Below, piece after piece: positions 50,035 to 56,708 of a stretch of 56,708 bases of DNA (its first letter is position 1; each line of letters starts with the position of its first letter). The DNA comes from Verrucomicrobiota bacterium (GTDB lineage: Bacteria; Verrucomicrobiota; Verrucomicrobiia; Limisphaerales; UBA8199): contig JAAYVL010000082.1 of assembly GCA_012517205.1 (NCBI GenBank), forward strand, positions 1 through 56,708. The letters run 5' to 3'. A program made the translations under genes and the position numbers. The notes below the pieces were generated by a model. The model was given only the letters and a program-made list of their open reading frames with translations. It made no database searches and was not told the origin of the DNA.

Positions 50035-51261
50035 TCAATCTTCCCGGTCGAACACGATTCCCATCTCTTTCGACGCAATCGTCATCCGGTCGCCTTCGAT
50101 GGTGGCGGCCAGTTGTTCCGTGCGGCTGCCGCCGGACAGGCTGAGCTGATATTTGCCGTTCAGGTTCTCCCACTCGCCATTGAGGGTTTGGGCTCCGCCG
50201 GTCGGGACCACCCCGGGGGCGGGCAGTTTCAAGGGCGGCACTTCCCGGAGGATCGCCTGCTTGTCCGTCATGGCCACAAAGCTGGTCTTGGCAAAGACGG
50301 CCAGCATCCACTGTTTCCAGGCCCGCATTTCCTTGGACGTGATATTGGGCCGGCCCTTCTGGAACAGGACCATGGTGGCGTTCCCGTTAAAAATCCAGCG
50401 CCCGAGAATCCGCTCCGGGTCGTACTTGGGGGATTTGCGGGTGTCCAGGAAAACGGGCAGGTCCTTGAGGTCCGGCACCACGGTGTCCCAGATCTGGCGC
50501 ATCAGCTCGGGGTTTTGCAGCACGGCTTGCGCCCGGGAATGTTCGAGGATCTTCAGGATCGGCGCGCGCCCCAGCAGCAGTTCGCTGAAGTTCGCGTCGC
50601 GCGCCATCTCCTGGAACTCCGGGCGCTCGGCCAGGCTGAGGAAAGCCGGGTAGCGGGACAGCCGCGCCTGGCTCAGGGGATTGTGGTAGATCAAGCCGGC
50701 CAGGTCGGCGGAATCATACCAGACGGGCGGCATCGGGTTGAACGCCCACGCGACTTTGGCAAACCCGGTGCGCTGCAGGTCCTGGCCCAGCCGGGTGACG
50801 AGGCGCATCCACTTGGGGTCCTGGTCTTCCGTCGCCATCTGGAAGCTCCAGTAGCTCAACGGGTAAATCGCCACCGCAATCAGGATTATGTAAATGACCC
50901 CATTGCAGAGTCCCAGGCACAGGCCCAGCCGCCGGCTCAGACGTTCCCAGAGCGCCAGCCGCAGGTCGCCGGCATGGTATTTGAAATGAACGTCCACCTT
51001 CTGGTGCACCATATAGCCGGCGACCTTGAAGAGGATGGAGACCAGCAAAAAGGCGGCCACCGGCGCCAGCAGCCATGCCAGCGGCGGCGTCTTCAAACCC
51101 AGCGCCACCAGCAGCGGCCGGAGCGGTTTCCCCAGGGGGCCGGCCAGCAAGGCGCCCATCAAAATGCCCACCAAAGCACATGCCACGCGCACCACGCCCT
51201 GCCGGTAGCCAATTCCCGCCAGCGACGCCAGCAGCACCAAAACCAGTAGCCAGATCAACAT
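50035..51261 (-). CDS. CvpA-like membrane protein with long C-terminal domain
   Basis: 408 residues. The first about 150 residues hold four hydrophobic helices, starting LIWLLVLVLLASLAGIGYRQGVVRVACALVG, in CvpA style (G-x-x-x-G). The loop HQKVDVHFKYHAGD separates helices. Residues about 160-408 form a soluble domain, with MPPVWYDSADLAGLIYHNP and repeated short beta segments at the end (LNGEWENLNGKYQLSLSGGSR, IEGDRMTIAS) reminiscent of a small lipocalin-like strand set. The C-terminal function is unknown. It is divergently transcribed from clpB across 120 bp. Confidence 0.65.
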   Translation of the reverse strand: MLIWLLVLVLLASLAGIGYRQGVVRVACALVGILMGALLAGPLGKPLRPLLVALGLKTPPLAWLLAPVAAFLLVSILFKVAGYMVHQKVDVHFKYHAGDLRLALWERLSRRLGLCLGLCNGVIYIILIAVAIYPLSYWSFQMATEDQDPKWMRLVTRLGQDLQRTGFAKVAWAFNPMPPVWYDSADLAGLIYHNPLSQARLSRYPAFLSLAERPEFQEMARDANFSELLLGRAPILKILEHSRAQAVLQNPELMRQIWDTVVPDLKDLPVFLDTRKSPKYDPERILGRWIFNGNATMVLFQKGRPNITSKEMRAWKQWMLAVFAKTSFVAMTDKQAILREVPPLKLPAPGVVPTGGAQTLNGEWENLNGKYQLSLSGGSRTEQLAATIEGDRMTIASKEMGIVFDRED

Positions 51262-51344
51262 ACTGGCCGTTATTAAAGGGGGCCGGGGGAAAAAAGCACG
51301 AACAAAATACGCGCCGCCGCCGCCGCCCGCCCCGCCGCCCGGAC

Positions 51345-51373
51345 TTGAGCCGGAGCCGGTTCTCCCGTATCAT
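51345..51373 (+). promoter_or_regulatory. Promoter of clpB, apparently leaderless
   Basis: TTGAGC (51345-51350), 17-bp spacer, TATCAT (51368-51373), then ATG at 51382. The predicted transcription start coincides with the start codon. No CIRCE or sigma-32-type element was noticed in the 120-bp divergent gap. Confidence 0.65.
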
Positions 51374-51381
51374 TAGCGGAT

Positions 51382-53997
51382 ATGCAATTCGACCGCTTTA
51401 CGATCAAATCGCAGGAGGCGCTGCAAAACGCGCAAGGGATCGCGCGCCAGCACGCGCACCAGGAGGTGGATGGCGAGCACCTGCTGCTGGCCCTGATCGG
51501 CCAGACGGAAAGCCTGATCCCGGATTTGTTGAAAAAGATCGGCGTCGCCCTGCCCCAGCTCCAGTCGGAACTGGAGCGCGAACTGGCCCGCCGCCATAAA
51601 GTCCAGGGCGCCAGTTCGCTGGACGTGTATCTCAGCCCCAGCCTCAAGCAGGCGCTGGACGCGGCGCAGGCCGAGGCGGGCAAGCTCAAGGACGACTACC
51701 TCAGCACCGAGCACCTGCTGCTGGGGCTGCTCGACAAGGGCGGGCCGGCGCTGAAAAAGATTTTCCAGGCCCACAACCTCAAACGCGAGGTTGTCTTGCG
51801 GGCGCTCGCCGATCTGCGCGGAAACCAGCGCGTGACCGACGCCAACCCGGAGGACAAGTTCCAGGCGCTGGATAAATATGGCCGCGACCTGACCGCGCTG
51901 GCGCGCCAGGGCAAAATTGACCCGGTCATCGGGCGGGACGACGAGATCCGCCGGGTGATGCAGGTGCTGACCCGGCGCACCAAGAACAACCCGGTGCTCA
52001 TCGGCGAGCCGGGGGTCGGCAAAACCGCCATCGCCGAGGGTCTGGCGCGGCGGATCATCAGCGGCGACGTGCCGGAGACGCTCAAGCAGAAACGCCTGGT
52101 GGCCATGGACCTGGGCGCCATGATCGCCGGCGCCAAATACCGGGGCGAGTTCGAGGACCGGCTGAAGGCGTTTCTCAAAGAGATCGTGGCCAACGAGGGG
52201 AAGATTATCCTGTTCATTGACGAGCTGCATACCCTGGTCGGCGCGGGCGCGGCGGAGGGCGCGACCGACGCGGCGAACATTATGAAACCGCAACTGGCCC
52301 GCGGCGAACTGCGGGCCATCGGCGCGACCACGCTGGATGAATACCGCAAGCACATCGAAAAAGACCCGGCGCTGGAGCGGCGCTTCCAGCCGGTGCTGGT
52401 GTCCGAGCCCGGCGTCGAGGCGACCATCGCCATCCTGCGCGGCCTCAAGGAGCGCTACGAGGTGCATCATGGGGTGCGCATCCAGGACGGGGCGCTGGTG
52501 GCGGCGGCGACGCTTTCGCATCGCTACATCGCCGACCGCTTCCTGCCGGACAAGGCGATTGACCTGATTGACGAGGCGGCCTCGCGGCTGCGCATGGAGC
52601 TGGATTCCCTGCCGACCGAGATTGACCAGTTGGAGCGCCAAATCCAGCAACTGGAGATCGAGCAGAATGCGCTCCGGAAGGAAAAGGACGAGGCCTCGCG
52701 CGAGCGGCTCCAGAAGCTGGAGCAGGACCTCGCCAATTTCAAAGAGCAGTCCCGGCAGTTGAAAGCCCAATGGCAGAACGAAAAGGCGGCCATCAACGCC
52801 GTCAGCATTATCAACAGCCAGATCGAGCAGACGAAGCTGGAGCTGGAGCAGGCCCAGCGCCGCAACGATTTAAACCTCGCGGCCCAAATCCAGTACGGGC
52901 GCCTGCCCGAACTGCAGAAGAAACTGGCGGCGGCGGAAAAGACGCTGCACGAAAAACCCCAGGGCCAGCGCCTGCTCGCGCAGGAGGTCTCCGAGGAGGA
53001 CATTGCCAAGGTCGTCGCCGCCTGGACGGGCATTCCCGTCGCGCGGATGCTGGAGGGCGAGCGCGAGAAACTGGTCCGGATGGAGGAGCGGCTGGAGCAG
53101 CGGGTGGTGGGGCAAAAGGAGGCCGTCCAGGCCGTCGCCAACGCCGTCCGCCGGTCGCGCAGCGGGCTGCAGGAACCCAACCGCCCCATCGGCTCGTTCA
53201 TCTTCCTCGGCCCCACCGGCGTCGGCAAAACCGAGACCGCGCGCGCGCTGGCCGAGTTCCTGTTTGACGACGAGAACGCCATGGCGCGCATTGACATGAG
53301 CGAATACATGGAGAAGCACGCCGTCGCGCGCCTCATCGGCGCGCCGCCCGGCTACGTCGGCTACGAGGAGGGCGGGCAGCTCAGCGAGGCCATTCGCCGC
53401 CGGCCCTACAGCGTGGTGCTGTTCGACGAGATTGAGAAGGCCCACCACGATGTCTTCAACATCCTCCTGCAAGTGCTGGACGACGGCCGCCTCACCGATG
53501 GCCAGGGCCGCACCGTGGATTTCCGCAACACCCTGATCATCATGACCAGCAACCTCGGCTCGCCGGTCATCCAGGAGTTCTACGCCCGGGCGGAAAACTC
53601 CGCCCGCAGCCCGCAAGCCGAGGCGGAGCTGGAGCGCCTGGTGAAGCTGGAGCTCAAGGCGCACTTCCGGCCCGAGTTCCTCAACCGCGTGGATGACATC
53701 ATCATCTTCCACAACCTGGACGAACAGCACCTGGGCCGCATCGTGGAGATTCAACTGCAGCGATTGGAAAAGCGCCTGGCGCAACAGCAGCTCAGCCTGG
53801 TGGTGGACCGCTCCGCCAGGCAGTTGCTTGCCCGGGAAGGCTTCGACCCGCAATTCGGCGCCCGCCCGCTCAAACGCGCCATCCAGGACCTGGTGTTGAA
53901 CCCGCTGGCCACCCGGCTGCTGCGCGGCGAGTTCAAGCCCGGCGACCGCATCAAGGCCGTCGCCCGGGACGGGGCGATCGAATTCGAGAAGCAATAG
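51382..53997 (+). CDS. clpB: ATP-dependent disaggregase ClpB
   Basis: 871 residues, usual ClpB length. The N-terminal double Clp repeat (about 1-145) includes HLLLALIGQ. The first AAA+ domain has Walker A GEPGVGKT near 208-215 and Walker [25 protein letters not shown] long coiled-coil middle domain (about 410-540, [17 protein letters not shown]) distinguishes ClpB from ClpA/ClpC. The second AAA+ domain has GPTGVGKT near 611-618 and [20 protein letters not shown]. No IGF-type ClpP loop is seen. It rescues aggregated proteins with the DnaK system. It is monocistronic, with its own promoter. Confidence 0.98.
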   Translation: MQFDRFTIKSQEALQNAQGIARQHAHQEVDGEHLLLALIGQTESLIPDLLKKIGVALPQLQSELERELARRHKVQGASSLDVYLSPSLKQALDAAQAEAGKLKDDYLSTEHLLLGLLDKGGPALKKIFQAHNLKREVVLRALADLRGNQRVTDANPEDKFQALDKYGRDLTALARQGKIDPVIGRDDEIRRVMQVLTRRTKNNPVLIGEPGVGKTAIAEGLARRIISGDVPETLKQKRLVAMDLGAMIAGAKYRGEFEDRLKAFLKEIVANEGKIILFIDELHTLVGAGAAEGATDAANIMKPQLARGELRAIGATTLDEYRKHIEKDPALERRFQPVLVSEPGVEATIAILRGLKERYEVHHGVRIQDGALVAAATLSHRYIADRFLPDKAIDLIDEAASRLRMELDSLPTEIDQLERQIQQLEIEQNALRKEKDEASRERLQKLEQDLANFKEQSRQLKAQWQNEKAAINAVSIINSQIEQTKLELEQAQRRNDLNLAAQIQYGRLPELQKKLAAAEKTLHEKPQGQRLLAQEVSEEDIAKVVAAWTGIPVARMLEGEREKLVRMEERLEQRVVGQKEAVQAVANAVRRSRSGLQEPNRPIGSFIFLGPTGVGKTETARALAEFLFDDENAMARIDMSEYMEKHAVARLIGAPPGYVGYEEGGQLSEAIRRRPYSVVLFDEIEKAHHDVFNILLQVLDDGRLTDGQGRTVDFRNTLIIMTSNLGSPVIQEFYARAENSARSPQAEAELERLVKLELKAHFRPEFLNRVDDIIIFHNLDEQHLGRIVEIQLQRLEKRLAQQQLSLVVDRSARQLLAREGFDPQFGARPLKRAIQDLVLNPLATRLLRGEFKPGDRIKAVARDGAIEFEKQ

Positions 53998-54090
53998 CGT
54001 TCCCGCCGTCCGCCTCCGCCCGCGCGGCCCGCTTTCGGCCTTTCCCCGGGCGGGCGCGGCGGCTATCGTGAGCCGACCATTCCTTTGGCC

Positions 54091-55296
54091 ATGAAGCGAT
54101 TCAGACTCCCGCGCTCCGATTGGAAAAAGTGGTGGCCGCTCCGGGCCGGCCGCCGCGGCTGGCTGGCGCTCCTGCTTGCGCTGCCCGGGCTGCCGCTGCC
54201 GGCCGCCGAGCACGCGCCGGACGCCGGGAACCGCGTGGTGCTGGACATCGAGTCCACCCCGGAAAACCCGCGCAATTCCGAGGGCGCCTTTGTGACGCTC
54301 CAGACCGGCCGCATTCTGTTTTGCTACACCCAGTTCTACGGCGGCGGCGCGGATGAAAGCCCCGCCCGGATCGTGTCCGTTTATTCCGACGACGCCGGCC
54401 GGACGTGGAGCCGCGCGCCGCAGGTGGTGGTGGAGAACACCGGCCACCGGAACGTGATGAGCGTGTCGCTGCTGCGGCTCCAGAGCGGAAAGATTGCGCT
54501 GTTCTATCTCATCAAGAACAGTTGGCACGATTGCCGCCCCTGGATGCGGCTTTCAACCGATGAAGCCCGGACCTGGTCCGCGCCCGTGCGGGTGGTGGAT
54601 GCGCCCGGCTACTTTGTGCTGAACAATGACCGGGTCATCCAACTCCGCCAGGGCCGGCTGATCGCGCCGGTGGCGTTTCATCGCGCGCGCCGCTCCAACC
54701 CGGCGGATTCCCACTCCTGGGATTCCCGCGCGCTGGACCTGTGGTATCTCTCGGATGACGAGGGGCGGACCTGGCGCGAGGCCGATGACTGGTGGGCCGC
54801 GCCGCTCCCCAGCCGCACCGGCTTGCAAGAGCCGGGGGTGGTGGAGCTGGCCGACGGCCGCGTCCTGACCTGGGCGCGGACCGACCTGGGCGCGCAATGG
54901 GGCTGCGTCTCGACCAACGCCGGGCGGTCGTGGCCGCCGCCCGCGCCGACCTCGCTCCAGTCGCCCGCCTCGCCCGCCAGCCTCAAGCGCGTGCCCGGCT
55001 CCGCCGACCTGCTGGCGGTCTTCAACGATCACTCCGGCGCCTTTCCGTTTCCCCCGGGGCGGCGCACTCCCCTCGTGGCCGCGCTTTCCTTCGATGCGGG
55101 CAAAACCTGGCCCGCCCGCCGGCTCCTGGAGGACGATCCCCAGGGCATGTACTGCTACACGGCCATTCATTTCGTCGAGGACGCGGCGCTGCTGGGCTAT
55201 TTTGATTTCCGCGGCCTGGGCGACCAGGGCGCAAACCGGCTGCGGCTCCGGCGCGTCCGCCTGGATTGGCTGCGGGCGGCGGCGCCGGGCCGCTGA
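54091..55296 (+). CDS. Secreted sialidase-fold (BNR/Asp-box) protein
   Basis: 401 residues from ATG 54091 (a TTG two codons earlier is possible). A basic n-region and GWLALLLALPGLPLPAAEHA form the signal peptide. Five Asp-boxes of type S-x-D-x-G-x-T-W are visible at about 99-106, 155-162, 221-228, 274-281 (STNAGRSW) and 333-340, spaced as blades of a six-bladed propeller. An Arg triad and Tyr/Glu expected for sialidase activity cannot be confirmed by eye. In PVC bacteria this family often acts on host or algal glycans or is an uncharacterised glycosidase. It stands alone after clpB. Confidence 0.85.
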   Translation: MKRFRLPRSDWKKWWPLRAGRRGWLALLLALPGLPLPAAEHAPDAGNRVVLDIESTPENPRNSEGAFVTLQTGRILFCYTQFYGGGADESPARIVSVYSDDAGRTWSRAPQVVVENTGHRNVMSVSLLRLQSGKIALFYLIKNSWHDCRPWMRLSTDEARTWSAPVRVVDAPGYFVLNNDRVIQLRQGRLIAPVAFHRARRSNPADSHSWDSRALDLWYLSDDEGRTWREADDWWAAPLPSRTGLQEPGVVELADGRVLTWARTDLGAQWGCVSTNAGRSWPPPAPTSLQSPASPASLKRVPGSADLLAVFNDHSGAFPFPPGRRTPLVAALSFDAGKTWPARRLLEDDPQGMYCYTAIHFVEDAALLGYFDFRGLGDQGANRLRLRRVRLDWLRAAAPGR

Positions 55297-55318
55297 CGCC
55301 GCCGGGCCGCGCGGCGGT

Positions 55319-56422
55319 TCAGCGCCCCGCCAGCCACACCAGCGCGCCCAGGGCCAGCAGCCCCGCCAGCACGGCGAACGTGATTTTCACCCAGCTCCGG
55401 GGGTATTGGCCGGCCATGGCCCCGGTGAAGCCATTGATGACCACCTGAAACGCCCGCGGGCCGTAGTGGTAGGTGAGCAGCCAGACCGGGACCAGGATGT
55501 GTTTGAACGTCTGCCGGGAATAGCTCGTGCATACATTCAGGTTCCGGTGCGTGTCGCCCGGCACCGCCCGCGCGCAGAGGGCGTGCATCTGGCGGTCCAT
55601 CGCCGCGCGCGCCTGCTGCGCCGCGCCCACGAGGTCAAGCTGATACCGCTCCACCACCCAGCCGGCCAAATACCCCGCCTCGTAAGCCCGCAACTGTTCC
55701 GTCGGGAACGGCTCGACTTTGCGCAGCAGCTCCGGCTGCACCCCGCGCGAAGCGGCCACCAGCTCATCATCGAAGAACTGGTCCACCTCCCCCGCGGACG
55801 GCTGCCAGCGCACCTTCCGCACCTGCCGGGTCTGGAGCTTGCCGGCGGCGTCCCGGTAAGTCTCCGTCTCAAAATAATAGTAGCCCGATTCCGCCGTCCA
55901 ATCCGCGTGCGCCTGGGCGTCGAACGTCCAATACGGAATATACAGCCCCTTGACGGTGTCGGTCAGCGCGGCGCGCCGGAGCCGGTTGGGCGCGAACCAG
56001 CGGCTGCGATACCACTCGCGAATCGTCTCCCGGATTTGGGCCTCGCTGACCTGCATCGGCAAGAGGCTTTCGGGCCGGAACGCCGCTTTGATCTCCTCAT
56101 ACGGCACCAGCGCGGAAGAACCGCAGAAATCACACCGCTGCCCCACGCGCTCGGGATCGAAAACGGAAATGGCCTGGCAGCTCTGGCAGCGCACCGAGGT
56201 CTTCCGCGCCTGCCACCCGCGCGCGTCATCGGGGATCGCCCGCAACGCGCGGACCAGGTCATGCTCCTGGATGGTTTGCCCGCCGGTGGCGTCCAGCTTG
56301 ACCTGCGCGGGCGAAGTCGTGCCGCAAAAGGCGCAGATCAGCGCCTGCCGGGCGGGATTCCATTGTGCCTCGGCGCCGCAGGCCGGGCAGGAGAACTTTT
56401 GCTGTGCGGTGGCTTCAACCAT
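55319..56422 (-). CDS. Double zinc-ribbon membrane protein
   Basis: 367 residues. Two zinc ribbons lie at the N-terminus: Cys12/15 with Cys30/33 and Cys79/82 with Cys97/100 (CQSC...CDFC). A central domain (about 110-330) includes EWYRSRWFAPNRLRRAA, GLYIPYWTFDAQAHADWTAESGYYY and HILVPVWLLTYHYG, a pattern of TFIIB-type zinc-ribbon proteins found beside SPFH proteins. A C-terminal membrane helix (ITFAVLAGLLALGALVWLAG) anchors it. Function is unknown. The upstream gene (87-bp gap, same strand) ends in an excisionase-like domain and could be its SPFH-type partner. Confidence 0.75.
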   Translation of the reverse strand: MVEATAQQKFSCPACGAEAQWNPARQALICAFCGTTSPAQVKLDATGGQTIQEHDLVRALRAIPDDARGWQARKTSVRCQSCQAISVFDPERVGQRCDFCGSSALVPYEEIKAAFRPESLLPMQVSEAQIRETIREWYRSRWFAPNRLRRAALTDTVKGLYIPYWTFDAQAHADWTAESGYYYFETETYRDAAGKLQTRQVRKVRWQPSAGEVDQFFDDELVAASRGVQPELLRKVEPFPTEQLRAYEAGYLAGWVVERYQLDLVGAAQQARAAMDRQMHALCARAVPGDTHRNLNVCTSYSRQTFKHILVPVWLLTYHYGPRAFQVVINGFTGAMAGQYPRSWVKITFAVLAGLLALGALVWLAGR

Positions 56423-56509
56423 GGCGCCGCATCCAGTTACGAAAATCGCCCCGGGGCCGCGCCGGTAACCGGGGAGCCTCCCGCCGCTCCCGGGCGCCGC
56501 GCCGCCCCG

Positions 56510-56708
56510 TCAACTCTTGAGGAACTCATCCAGCGCGGCCCGGGAGACGCGCCAGGTGGAGCCGATCTTCTTGCCCTTCAGCTCGCCCTTTTCCAGCGTC
56601 TCCAGCACGTCCGCCTCGCTGACGCCCAGCGCGCGCGCGACCTCCGCCGGCCCGAGCAGGTCCGGCAAGCCGCCCGCGGCGGCCGCCGGGGGCGGGGCGC
56701 CCGCGGGC
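56510..56708 (-). CDS. C-terminal fragment with Ala/Pro linker and excisionase-like winged helix
   Basis: About 65 residues are visible before the window edge; the N-terminus is missing. An Ala/Pro/Gly linker leads to LLGPAEVARALGVSEADV, GELKGKKIGSTWRVSRA and a final LDEFLKS. This is the MerR/excisionase helix-turn-helix pattern. Placed at the end of a longer protein after a flexible linker, it resembles the C-terminal domain of some SPFH/virion-core-like proteins rather than a phage excisionase, but the missing part is needed to decide. It is probably co-transcribed with the zinc-ribbon gene. Confidence 0.65.
   Translation of the reverse strand, partial: PAGAPPPAAAAGGLPDLLGPAEVARALGVSEADVLETLEKGELKGKKIGSTWRVSRAALDEFLKS

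Overview
The window is a high-GC (roughly two-thirds G+C by eye), gene-dense bacterial chromosome segment. It most likely comes from a verrucomicrobium of the Limisphaerales/Pedosphaera type. The pointers are a prepilin-like ([17 protein letters not shown]) secreted protein, a DUF2723-TPR giant membrane protein, a PVC-style beta-propeller/HEAT/cytochrome c protein, a sulfatase-modifying-factor-like secreted protein, a recurrent secreted domain ending in RFFRL/RFYRA, and a long-form IspH. Outer-membrane traits (lipid A deacylase-like protein, TonB-ExbB-ExbD) indicate a diderm, LPS-bearing cell. This taxonomic call is inference; no rRNA is present.

Layout. 1-2.6 kb: edge gene with a strong promoter, two secreted/pilin-like proteins, and the nickel regulator NikR. 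2.6-3.4 kb: first copy of a composite repeat. 3.4-15.5 kb: DUF2723-TPR protein, then a minus-strand run of zinc alcohol dehydrogenase, lysozyme-like muramidase, U32 RNA hydroxylase-type protein, FucP-type sugar transporter and an APC permease fused to a universal stress domain. 15.8-18.8 kb: envelope and nucleotide-sugar genes (PagL-like, Gmd, DegT aminotransferase). 18.8-22 kb: tonB-exbB-exbD-SUMF1-like operon on the minus strand. 22-22.9 kb: second composite repeat. 22.9-33.1 kb: Yip1 protein, HEAT/cytochrome protein, Tat-exported deacetylase-like protein, UbiD, a small conserved protein, a sodium:solute symporter and a solo glycogen-binding domain. 33.5-37.5 kb: NfeD-flotillin-PLDc_N-carbonic anhydrase-membrane protein cluster. 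37.5-44.3 kb: ispH, tRNA-Gln(UUG), a plant-type GDP-mannose 3,5-epimerase, CvpA, then rpsO-pnp with a leader hairpin. 44.3-47.8 kb: Ski2-like helicase and third composite repeat. 47.8-56.7 kb: polyprenyl synthase-sigma-anti-sigma operon, a CvpA-like protein, ClpB, a sialidase-fold protein, a zinc-ribbon membrane protein and an edge gene with an excisionase-like C-terminus.

The most unusual signal is a composite intergenic element present three times (about 2.9, 22.6 and 47.3 kb). Each copy has a TGTCC-N7-GGACA palindrome, about 85-100 bp of mostly pyrimidine-rich spacer, and a near-perfect 36-42 bp inverted repeat with a 27-nt loop. Its arms are stacks of 11-bp units (GTGTACAAGGG twice, then ATGCYCACCGG), and G-tracts lie on the far side. 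No transposase or U-tract accompanies it. A fifth, solo TGTCC-N7-GGACA palindrome lies at 40.3 kb. Several good sigma-70-type promoters are visible; at least two (polyprenyl synthase, clpB) place the start codon essentially at the expected transcription start, implying leaderless mRNAs.
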